Assembly: GCA_050084985.1 (NCBI GenBank)
Contig: JBITNC010000001.1
Span: 53,010,001 to 53,074,000 of the forward strand
Direction: 5' to 3'
Source: Nageia nagi
Lineage: Eukaryota; Pinophyta
Length of the DNA stretch: 64,000 bases
Part shown: positions 44,994-55,856 of the stretch, in pieces
Numbering within the stretch: the stretch's first letter is position 1
How the letters are laid out: each line of letters opens with the position of its first letter
The notes under the pieces: generated by a model
What the model was told of the DNA's origin: nothing
Seen by the model: only the letters and a program-made list of their open reading frames with translations
The model's database searches: none
Position numbers and translations under genes: made by a program

Positions 44994-45389
44994 AGTTGGT
45001 AAAGAGTGGCACTATTTTTTTCTAAGAGGGGCTTCCTTTGCTATGTTGTTTACTGCACAAGGATCATTAAATCTATTTAAATCTTTACATTGGAAGAAAG
45101 CAAAGTAAAGAGGATCCCAAGCTATGATGATCTACCATTTGTAAGGAGATAACACCAAAGAGATCGATAATGATTCCCAAATGTGAATTAACTAGGTTTC
45201 CACTCGCTTCTAGATCAATTCTAGTATGGACCTATATTTGAAAGAGTCTATTATTTCTCTCGATCCAAAGGTTCCATGTTAACATGGTTGGAGCAGCTAG
45301 CCATATCGATTTGAGAGCTCTTCATTTATCTGGAAGAAGCCAATTTTGGAATAGGAGGTGGATTGAAGGAGGAGAGACCTAAGCAATGT

Positions 45390-48236
45390 CAAAGTGTGAT
45401 AATAGTGTGTTCCATAGTCTAGAGGAGAAAGTGCAATGGATTAAGAGATGGGCACTTGTTTCCTCTATTTCTCTATAAAGAGCATAGGGGAAGTCTAATA
45501 ACCAGCCATGCTTTTTATAGTTTCTCTCCAAATAAAACCTTATTATGAATTGCTAGCTAGAAGTAGAAATTCACTTTGGGCCATGCATAGGATTTCGATA
45601 CTCTTCCAAATATAGGGAGGACAAGGATCAAGAGATTCTTATGAATGACCTTATAAAGAGAAGCAATAGAGTAACTTGAGCTACCCATCAAAGTCCAAAA
45701 ACTTTATCATCCCCCACCTCTAGGGATAGCTGGTAGGTGAGAAGGATCTGATCCAGGATATTGGCTTCTTGTGTTAGTGGGGGGGATGTGTGATAGGTCT
45801 TTCCATTTTTTTTGTGAGGAATCCATTGATATCTTTCCAAACCCAATAGTTATGGACTTTGGGGCTCAATGATTAATCCATTGATTTCTTTCCAAACCCA
45901 ATAGCTATGGACTTTGGGGCTCTAATGATTGGTAAGGAAGACTCTGATATTTTATAGGTTGTCCTGACTGGCAAGTGGGGTTGGGAGGATCTAGGGTTCT
46001 TCCTAAAATAATGCATGTTTACCTTCAACAATATCCCATCAAATAAATGGGAGCATAAAAGGTCTAGCTTTGCATAAACCATTTTCAGATGACTAAGCCT
46101 ATTGGGCAATTAGATGTTGTGAAGATGTGAAGAGGTGTGGGTGAGTTAAGGTACTTGGTACTGAAGGCCTTGCTCCACTTGAAGGTATGCTCAAATTAAA
46201 TGCACCATATCAATTTGTAGAGCATAGAAATATTCATGTGTCTTATACTTTTTATATCTAGCCCCCCATTTTGTTTTTGTGAGCACACTTGATTCCAATT
46301 TACTAAATGAATCTTCTTCTAATCAGTAGCTCCATTATAGAGGAAGTCTCTCATGATTTTTTTAAGGATTTGATGATTTTGTTTGGAATATAGAATGCTC
46401 CCATCCAAAAAATTAGAATAGTGCTTAAGATAGCCTTGATTTTGACCAATCTACCAATGATAACCACTTTGCCTTCCATGATTCCAATTTCATCTTTACC
46501 TTTCCTAAAATATGCTCCCAAAAGTCACCAAGGTTACCCCCTAGGGATAGAGGCATGCCTAAGTATCTACTAGGGAGGGTACTTCTATCCATTCCTGTTA
46601 GTTTGGAGAAGAGCCTAAGGTGGGATTCACCAATGTTGATACCAAAAATGCTAGACTTTGATAGATTAATGGATTGTCCTAAAGTAGACTCATATAAGTG
46701 GAGCAGGCTTTTCAACTTAAGGATTTCAAGGATAGAAGGAGAAGCAATGAGTAGAGTGTCATCAACAAATTATGAGTGGGTTATGGAATTGCAAACATCA
46801 TTGATGAGGAGGCCTTTAATGGAACCATGAGACTTGAGGTGGGTAAGGCCTCAGCTAAGGGCATCCATTATGATGATAAATAAATAGGGGGATAAGGGGT
46901 CTTCTTGCCTTAGACCTTGAGAGCTTTTAAAAAATCCTTTCAAGTAGCTATTAATTAGTATGGAGAAAGAGGGAGAGGTGTAGAGGGAGGTTATTCACTT
47001 TAGCCACATTTCATCAAAGCCTAATTTCTTAGGAGTTGCTCCAAGAAGTTCTAGTTGACTCGATTGAAGGCTTTTTTCATATCCAATTTCAGTAGGAGAC
47101 CTTTTTGATGTTTGTGTTGGAGTGAATGAATGAGTTCTTGGATGGTGGTGACTCCATCTGGTAATTATCACCCTTTAACAAAAGCTTTTTGTTCTTCCAT
47201 AATTATCTCTGGGAGCACCAATTTGAGTCTCTTCACTACCACCTTGGAGATGATCTTGTAAATGGCATTGCACATGGGGATTGGTCTAAATGAATCAAGG
47301 GTATTCACATTTTTAGATTTTGGGAGAAGGACCAAAAAGGTGTGGTTCAAATGGATTAACATCTTCTTGGAATGAAAGGATTCCTTGACCACTCCAATGA
47401 TGTCCTCTTTAAGTAAGTGCTAGTAATGTTGAAAGAAGCTTGGAGGGAAGCCATCGGGGCCTAGAGCTCTAAAAGGTTTCATTTGAAAAAGGGCCAATTC
47501 TACTTACTTTTTAGAGATAGGGGCATTTAATGCTAAGTTATGTATAGGAGACACTAGCTTTTGTGTGAAGTGAAGGAACTATTATTGAGCTTCCCACCGC
47601 TCTACCTCATCATCTATAAAGAGAGAGGAATAGAAAGAGGTGATGTGGTGTTCAATGTCAGATGGATTTGTTAAGGTTTGACCATCAGGAGTGTCTAGGG
47701 ATGCAATACAATTTTGGGCCCTATGGGAAATGGTGGAGGAGTGAAAATATTTAGTGTTTTTATCCCCCTCTTTTATCCAATGGATCCAAGATTTTTATTT
47801 CCAATGGATCTCTTCCTTGAGGTATATGGCATCAACTTCCCTGAGAATATGGCATTCTTGGGTAAGAAGGTCGAAGTCTTGGTTCTACTAAAGCTAAGTT
47901 TCAATCTAAAGCATTTATTACTTAAGGTTAGTTTTGATAGCAAAAATATTCTTGAAGGTGGTTTTATTCCAAGTGCAAAGCTTACCTTTGAGCAAGGAGA
48001 GCTTTGTAGCAAATTATTACATTTTGGTTCCATAAATCCCATCTTCATCTCACCACCAGCTTTCAATGAGGTTGTCAAGACCTTCCTGTTGTAACCACAT
48101 CCATTCGAACCTGAAAGGAGTGTTACAAAAGTGACTAGGGGACTCCAGAAGGAGCTGAATGGGCTAATGGTCAAACCGTCCATAGCTAAGCACCTCAGAT
48201 TGGGGCAGGGGACCATTCTCCAACCAATTATTTGAT
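45390..48236 (-). pseudogene. LINE-C protein-coding remnant
   Basis: Domains in order on the minus strand: end of endonuclease and linker (47780-48236, words FRFEWMWLQQEGLDNLIESW), early reverse transcriptase (47168-47392, with FRPIPMCNAIYKIISK), the catalytic FVDDTLL at 46749-46769, later reverse transcriptase (46425-46715, with INLSKSSIFGIN and YLGMPL), and the zinc-binding end near 45390-45500 (AHLLIHCTFSSRLWN). Frames shift several times and at least one glutamine codon has become a stop. Not functional. Confidence 0.8.
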
Positions 48237-48260
48237 AGAAGGTAAATTCCTCCCTTATTG

Positions 48261-50888
48261 ATTATTTGTTAGATTATTGATTTATGATACTAACATATAT
48301 ATTATATGCTAGTTCATTTCTTTTTTGCAATTTTTTTAGTAATATAAAGCAATTATTGTTTATACTAACATTTGCTATGTTAGTTACAATTCAGTGTTGC
48401 AAAAATTGCTTAATATGTATACATTGCTATAATCCTATGGCTAACAAAAATTGTAATATGATGTAATTATTTTTTATTGCTTATACTAATTTTTTTTACT
48501 TGCAATTTTTTTTACAAATTGTTACAATTTTTTTTAAAATTAGTATACAACATCTGTGAAATATTACAAAAGCATTTTTTTGCTATATTCTACTTGAATA
48601 ATAAAAGGAGAATAAGTAACATTTATTTATTATTTAATATTACATAGCAATTTTTTATTCCATTGAATATTGAATCTATTTGCATTATTCAAATATTACA
48701 AAGGTAGCAATTTTTTTTTTTTAATTTTCTTTGCAATGTCAAACAATTGGTAGCTCAACCTCCTCTAAGGGCTCCCTCCTCTTAGTATGTGCATGGGTTA
48801 TTTCCTTTATTTATGCCCAGGTTAACTCCTTTAGTCATTGCATACACTTAGCTCCCTCCACCTGATCTCCTCAGTAGGTCCCTCTGCTCGCACCACCATT
48901 GATGCCCTTCTCATAACCCCTCTCCTATGATGTCAACCCTTTGTCTCTCCATCATAACCTACTACTCATCAGCCTCTCCACCGTAGCCTGCTACCTATCA
49001 ATCTTTCCACTATAGCCACCTCCCTTTATCCCTTTACCTCTCCACTACACCATGCCTCTTGTCAGCCTCTCCATTGAGGCTGCCTCCCATCGCCCCCACT
49101 CTACACTCCCCTCCATAGGCCCTCGTCCTCATGCCACTAGTGCCTCCTACCATCGCTACCTGTTCCACTCCTAGCTTCATTTACTTTTGAGGCATTTTTT
49201 TTCAAGCAACCCATTCTTTTTTTTATCATGACATACCTATGCATGGAGTAAAATGCAAAAGGATACATTAAATTTGCTGACAAATTTAATGCATCTAGGT
49301 GAAGTTTTAGTTTTATAAAGTATTAAGTAGAGTAAAATGCAAAAAGATGCATTAAATTTGCTAACAAATTTAATGCATCTAGGTGGAGTGTGGGTTTTAT
49401 AATGTATTAAGTGGAGTAAGGTTTCATCTAAGCCTTTAAATGCCTTACAACTAATCATACTCCTTAAGTTTTTAATTTTTTTTTACCTTCTCATATTTTA
49501 GTAAAGGTACTTTTTTCTTAGCCATGCTATACTTAAGTAAAAAGGAGGGGAATTATTTTAGAAGATATTTTAACATGCAAGTAAGTTTTATTTTCTTAGT
49601 TAAAATTGCTAAGGTACACTAGTATGCTTTCATTAGGGATAGAACTTTAAGTAAAAGAGGGGGGAATTTAGGTTTCTTTACTTAATTGTTTTCCTATAGC
49701 ATGTTAGATAAAATATTGCATATCTATTTTTTGGTAACTTATGCAAAAATGATAATGCATGCATCTTAATTTTTTTTATGCATACTAAGTATTTTTTGCA
49801 AAGTGATAGATAAATGCAATTTAAGTTAGTGGCACATGCATCTTAGGACTTAATTTTTTTAAGTTAATGATGCACGTTTTACTTAATTTTTTTAAGTTAA
49901 ATGCCTAGAACTTAAATATTTTAAATTAATGATACATGATTAGGACTTAAATATTTTAAGTTAATAGTGCACGCTTAGGACTTAGATTTTTTAATTCAAT
50001 AATATGTGCTTATTACTTAAAAACTTAAATTATGATGCAATTTACTTCCTTATGCAAGAATGAACTTGTGCAAAATTAGGATTGATGTAAAGATGTCCTT
50101 TAGGGGTTGGTAAATAAAATCCATTGGACACTTAGGTTTCAATTTTTAAATGGATGATGTTTCTTAAGCTCTTTTATTTCATGTTTTACTTTTTTTTATT
50201 TGCTTATGCAAACAAAAATGTAAACATTGAAATGAGCAACCCCCTAAAATGAACACATCTACATGTACATTCCACAACATGACTTGTATGAGGAGCCATG
50301 AGATGAGAACAAGCAAATTGGAGCATTTAAGTTCAATGATCCAAATGGTGAAAAGTTTGTATTTCTCAATTACCTCTAAGTCCTTTGTTGGTCTGAACAT
50401 AACTTCAATAGGTGGACAAGCATGTGTGTAGTGACACCACATGTTCACAGTCCATTCAGGAATTATCCTAATAACCTAGAAGGATAACTTAAAATCTAAT
50501 CAAAATTAATAATTTGGCCAATCCAATAATCATACCCTTTAAAAATAGTAGGTACTTCTTCTTGTGAGAAAGTATAAAACTAACCAAGGTGAATTGGTTG
50601 AGGATTGGTAGGACTTGAGCTCTTCTTATGTGGGCATCTAGGTGAAGGTCTAATTTTAGATAAAAAAATAAGTCTCAGCAATGTCACTCTACATCTATAG
50701 TTCTTAATATGAGAAATGTATTTGGGTACATGGATTACTTAAGTTGTAAAACATTTGCACTTGTGAATCAAATCAAGCATGTCTCTAGTGTTAAATATAA
50801 TATGTATTATTTACTTGGTTAAAACTTAAATATATAATGTTATTTATTGAACCATATGCTTATTATTTTTCACATTCTTATGTAGCAA
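48261..50888 (+). other. Copia-4 leader after LINE-C
   Basis: Resumes the leader after the LINE-C target duplication. Contains poly-T stretches, a C/T-rich variable cassette (about 48740-49190), an 80-bp duplicated unit with a 15-bp inverted repeat (49246-49412), the ACTTAA palindrome array (about 49480-50060), the conserved block (about 50090-50705) and the acceptor-like TTATGTAG/CA before the gag ATG. Confidence 0.75.
49246..49412. repeat. Two 80-bp units each holding a long inverted repeat
   Basis: Unit 2 has a perfect 15-bp inverted repeat, GATGCATTAAATTTG (49346-49360) and its complement at 49365-49379, with a 4-base loop. Unit 1 has the same structure with one mismatch (49262-49276 and 49281-49295). 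Seen only in Copia-4 among the copies in this window. Confidence 0.85.
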
Positions 50889-53800
50889 ATGGAAGAATCC
50901 TTTTTACCCAAACACATTCTCGATGGTTCCAACTTTAGGATTTGGAAACCACAAATGAGAGTTGAATTGTAAGCAAAGAAAATTTGGCAAATAGTGAATG
51001 AGAACCTTATACCTCCTATAGATGAGAAGGCACTAAAAGCTTACAACACAAAGAATGACTTGGCAACCTCCATGATTTACTAAGCAATTTTAGATGATAT
51101 GCTCCTGATGATTTTCTCTTCAACCTTGACAAAGGAAGCTTGGGATTGGCTTAAACAAATCTACCTTGGTTCAAAGTTTTTAAGAAGGTTTACCATTTTC
51201 CAAAAGTAGCTTCAATCTCATCAAGGGGAAGATAGAAATATGTCTATCTCCTTGAATAAAATTATTAACCTAAGGACCCAACTTGTTGCTTATGAGTGCA
51301 AGTGGATCAATGATGAGTTAATGGTCTTCATCATTCTTGAAAGTCTTTCCTCAAAGTTTGAAAACTTTATGATATTTATGGAAATAAGGCTTGATGATGA
51401 TGATGAAGTCTTCTCCCTTGAGAACCTTTCTAGGCACCTATTGAAGCATGAGGAAACCCTTAATAATAAGGTGTTGATTTATTCTTCTTCTAATAATAAC
51501 GTTGCTCTTAGAGAAACCAAAAATCTTTTCAAAAAAAATTCAACCATCAAAATAAATATTATCTTTCTTCCTTCAAAAAGTTTGAGAAAAGAGGCAATGG
51601 CTACAACAGCAATAGGAACAACAGAAACAACAACCATAGTAGCAGGAATAATGGTAACAACAACCACTTCAAGCAAAGAGATGGAAAAGGTAAAGCAAAT
51701 ATTGTTTATCCTAAGGCAAAGTTTGATGGTAATTTTAACTATTGTGACATTCAAGGTCATAAAAAAGTTTATTGCTACAAAAAGAAAAGAGAGAAAAAGA
51801 AGAAAGGTAATGGAAATGTAAAGAACTACAAAGAAAAGAAGAATATTCATGTTGGTTTTGCTATGACGATCTACTCTATGTCTCACTCTTTTTTATCTAA
51901 TTAGATTGTTGAATTTGGTTGCACTAATCACCTATTCTTTGAAAAAAAAAAATTAAAACTTTCACAAGCATAAAAAAGATGTGTTCATGATAGGTGATAA
52001 CTCTACTCTTAAAGTCAAGGAATTAGAAGTTTGTTGATTCATGAAAAGGTTTTTGACAATGTGCTCTATATTCCTAAGCTTAGAATGAACCTTATCTCTA
52101 TGATCCAAGTTGCTAGAAAAGGTTACTCTTTTGAGTTCAACTCACACTCTTGGTGCATTAAGAAAGGACTTACCACTTTGGTTAAAGGATCTATGAAAGA
52201 TAACCTCTACATTGTGAATTAAGTTCTATCAAAGATATGTCTTACTTCTAGTGTGTGTCTTAGAGGTAATCTTTGACACCATCATTTAGGGCACCTTAAC
52301 CACAAGAGTATTCAAGTTATTAAAGACCAAGAACTTATGGAAGGTTTGCTTTCAATTTCTCTTTCGATTGGTCTATGCGAGAAGTTCATTCTTAGCAAGA
52401 TGCATAGATAAAAATTTAAAAAAGATAAGGTAACAAGAGCATATCAACCTCTTCAACTTATGCATTTAGATTTGATGAGTCTATTTCAGATTAAGTCACT
52501 TGGAAGAGCATCTTACTTCTTGACCTTCATTGATGACTTTAGTAAAATGACCTTTGGATATCTACTTGAACATAAGGATCAAACCTTTGAGAGTTTTAAA
52601 GTTTTTAAGGACTTTATTGAGGATTAAACTAACCATAAAATCAAGATGTTGATATTAGATAATGGGGAAAAATATAATAGCAATGAGTTCAATAACTATT
52701 ATGCTAAGTATGTAATCAAGAGGTAATTTATGATTTCTTACAATCTTTAGCAAAATGGTGTTGCCAAAAAGAAAAATAAGATAATTATGAAAATGGTTAG
52801 ATGCATATTGGGTAATCTTCTTAGTTTCTTCTGAGGTGAAGCTATGAGCACTATTATTTATACTTTGAATAGATGTTCCACAAAAGCTATTCAGAGTAAA
52901 ACTCCTTTTGAGGCATGGTCAAGGAGAAAACCTAATATTTCTCATCATAAGCTATTTGATTGTAAAGCATTCTCCTATATTATTTCTAAGAAAAAGAAGT
53001 TGGATAAAAGAGTTGAAAAATTCATCTTTTTGAGTTATGATAGTCAACATAGAGCTACAGGATCTACTCCCCATCCTAAAAATCTATGTTTATTTAAAGG
53101 GATGTAAAGTTCAATAAAATTATTGAATATTCTACTTTCTAAAGAGGATGTTGATGATCCAAAGGGCTCTTCAGTTGCACCTAGCTGGTTGCATATTGAT
53201 CTAGATAAGTCATCTCAAGAATAAAACTCTCCAACTCAAATGGTAATAAGTAGCATGTCCTTGAACAAATCCTTATTTGCCAAGATTGAAAATAAGCATG
53301 AGCTCTCAACCTTCAAAGAAGCTTCAAAGCACTTTGTAGACATTGGATTCTTCAAGTGTTTTTTTGACTCTAATCTATATGTGCTCAATCAGGGAAAGAT
53401 GTGGTCTTGATTCTTCTTTATGTGGATGATCTTCTAATAACTAAAAATAATGTTAAAATCATTCAAGAGTGCATATACAAACTTAAAACAATATTTGAAA
53501 TGATTTATCTTGATCTCTTGCATTAATATCTTAGAATGCAAGTGTATCAATACAAAGATTGTACTTACCTTAGTCAATCTAAGTATATATCAAACATATT
53601 ATAGAAGTTTTGAATGGAGGAGTGTAGATATGCTATGATTCTTATCTCTTTTGAAATCTCTATTTCTCTGAGCTCCAACTCTCAGTTAGTTGATGCTACA
53701 ACTTACAAGCAAATAATTAGTAGTCTTTTGTATTTGACTATATCTAGGTCAGATATTGCCTTTGCAGTGAATCTGATGTCATGATTCATGCAAAAACCAT

Positions 53801-54383
53801 ATTTTGAGCATCTCAATGTTATTAAACAAATCTTGAGGTATGTTGCAAGGACTAAGGATATTGCTCTTAAGTATTCTAAGTTTCCCTCATTTATTCTCTT
53901 TGGATTCTCAGATTCTAACTATAAAGGAGATAGAGATGATAAGAAATCAACCTCTGCTATGTGTTTAGCATTAATTTAAGTGCTATATATTGGACTTCCA
54001 AGAAGTAGCTTACTATTTCTTTTTCCACCATAGAAGCTGAATACTGTGTCATGTCTATTGCAACCTAGGAAGCCATTTTGCTAAGGCATCTTATAAAAGA
54101 AATAGGGAATGAGCAAGGTGGCTCATCTTTGATTTATTCAGACAATCAATTGACTATTACTTTGGCTAAGAATCTTATGTTCCATCAAAGAACAAAACAT
54201 ATGAAAATCCATACCCATTTTATCAAAAAGAAGGTTCTTGATGGCATCATACACCTAGAGTATTATTCATCCATCTTGAACTCTGTTGATTTATTTACTA
54301 AGCCCCTCTTAGAAGCTCAGTTCTGTAAGCTAAATGATGTTATTAGGTTGGTGAAGTTGCCCTCAAAGGGGAGTGAAGTTTAA
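50889..54383 (+). pseudogene. Copia-4 gag-pol, degenerate and internally deleted
   Basis: Colinear with Copia-1 from ATG 50889 to the final stop at 54381-54383. Readable parts: gag (51240-51470), protease/pre-integrase region (52031-52222), integrase (52440-52730 and 52844-53060), end of reverse transcriptase with YVDDLL near 53418-53440, and RNase H (53788-54375). The protease motif is changed to EFG (near 51910). At about 53332 the sequence jumps from the KEASK region to the VDIGFFK region, deleting about 460 bp including the first catalytic part of reverse transcriptase. Several stops and frameshifts. Confidence 0.9.
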
Positions 54384-55076
54384 ATTCTTGCAATGATAAT
54401 TTTACCCTTAGGAGGATTTTGTGTTGTATAGTGTTGATTTTGTTGTACACCTTCGTGGTAAGTTCAATTTACATGAAGAACTTGTACAAATTTTTAAAGT
54501 AAAAGATTGGCCAATCTAGCACTATTTAGTTATTCATATGTGAGGAATTCTTATGTGTCTTTTAGCACTATTCAATTATCCATACGTAAGGAACTTGTAT
54601 ATGAATGATGTATTTTGTAATGATAATCAACATATGTTTTATATAAAGCAGGTGGCTATGGTTTTTTAGCATGGCATCTTTATGATGACTTATAATGCAC
54701 CATTGATCAATTCATGATGGCATTTGTGTGATTCATCTATCCTTATTGATATGAATATGTTGCATCTATTTGATCTTATTATTTGAACTACTTATGACTT
54801 ACAGGTTCTTTTGAGATTGTAGGTTACCTACTTCGAGTATGCAGGGTCTTGGAAGCTCTTCATGACTTCCAGATGGATGACTAGTTTATGTACATTGAAA
54901 TCGAGTAAGGTTAATGATTGTGTTTGGCAAAGTAGTGAGTCTCAAACAAGATCTTTCTTACTTCACAAATATGTAAAATTTCTCATCTCTATTGTATTTT
55001 TTTGAAGGAGAACTCTCTTATTTTCTCTCTTTCTTCTCTCTTATTCATTTTATCACAATATTGCATTAAAGGGGAG
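54384..55076 (+). other. Copia-4 3' untranslated region and polypurine tract
   Basis: Hairpin AAGTTC/GAACTT near 54461-54483, two degenerate relatives after it, the TGCACCATTGATCA block near 54698 and the tract TTAAAGGGGAG just before 55077. Confidence 0.7.
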
Positions 55077-55562
55077 TGTTGGAATGTATAATGCATTATT
55101 GTAAAGGTTATGTAATAATATTCTATGTAAGTTCACTAATACTTAAGGGTATCATTTGATACCTTAAGCATTTAAGTGAATATGATAATGTAACTTATCC
55201 TGCACTCCATGTCATGAGCATGCCCCTTGGGTAAAAGGGAGTGCATGTCATGCCTTTGTACATTGGGTAAAAGGGTGATCCAAAGAGAGATTTTGGCCTA
55301 TAAATAGAAGGCTTCCTCTTTGTTATTACACACCAATTTGCAAAGTAAATTTATGCTATAGATAGTGCTTAGGAGGATTGTAAAAGAGTGTTATTTATGA
55401 TTGAAGTAAAAATCTAGTTAGTGTATGTACTCCAAGTTGGAGGAACCACTTATATCTTGTGTTACATTGTGAGATTGCTTTATGAGTTTATTAGTTGTGT
55501 TTGTGAACTTTCATGTGATCTTCAAAGTTTAAAGTTGTTCTTGTTATAGTTCATCTCTCTCA
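55077..55562 (+). repeat. Copia-4 3' LTR
   Basis: 486 bp, TGTTGGAATG to CTCTCTCA, with TATAAATAGAAGG. Immediately followed by the inner part of another LTR (Copia-5). Confidence 0.9.
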
Positions 55563-55856
55563 CCAAAGAGGGATTTTGACCTATAAATAGAAGGCTCCCT
55601 CTTTGGATCATATACCAATTTGTGAAGAACAATTATGCTATAGGATAGTGTCTAGAAGATGAGTTAGAAAAATTGTAAGAGATTCATGTTTGTGAATGAA
55701 GTGAGATCTAGTTAGTGGATGTACTCCTAGTTGGAGGAACCACTTACATCTTGTGTTATGTTGTGAGATTACTTTATGAGTTATTTAGATGTGTTTGTGA
55801 GCTTTCAAGAGATCTTGAGAGTTTAAAGTTGTTTATGTTATAGTTCAATTCTCTCA
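55563..55856 (+). repeat. Copia-5 5' LTR, inner 294 bases
   Basis: Starts CCAAAGAGGGATTTTG, which corresponds to base 204 of the Copia-4 LTR, and runs to ATTCTCTCA. It contains TATAAATAGAAGG. Confidence 0.88.

Larger units (their letters stand above)
44280..48236 (-). mobile_element. LINE-C: 5'-truncated LINE in the Copia-4 leader
   Basis: Minus-strand L1-type LINE flanked by a long imperfect target duplication: GAAGGTATAAATTACTCCC plus TTATTG (44255-44279) against GAAGGTAAATTCCTCCC plus TTATTG (48238-48260). Its A-rich 3' end (T-rich on the + strand, 44280-44292) is at the left, as expected for target-primed insertion. It is truncated at the 5' end inside the endonuclease. The body is about 3.5 kb without the solo LTR at 44525-44993. 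Confidence 0.85.
43672..55562 (+). mobile_element. Copia-4: Ty1/copia element nested in Copia-3/Copia-5
   Basis: 5' LTR (43672-44158, lacking its first 12 bases), primer site TGGTATCAGATC at 44161-44172, leader interrupted by LINE-C, degenerate gag-pol (50889-54383), 3' region and 3' LTR (55077-55562). The right flank begins CCAAA, in the middle of an LTR of the same family (Copia-5), which suggests that Copia-4 inserted into the 5' LTR of Copia-5. The left flank is lost. Confidence 0.88.

Noticed and set aside
47773-48216. 147-codon minus frame as a separate gene
   Set aside because: A neighbouring frame on the same strand reads as LINE endonuclease and linker, so this one is a shadow.
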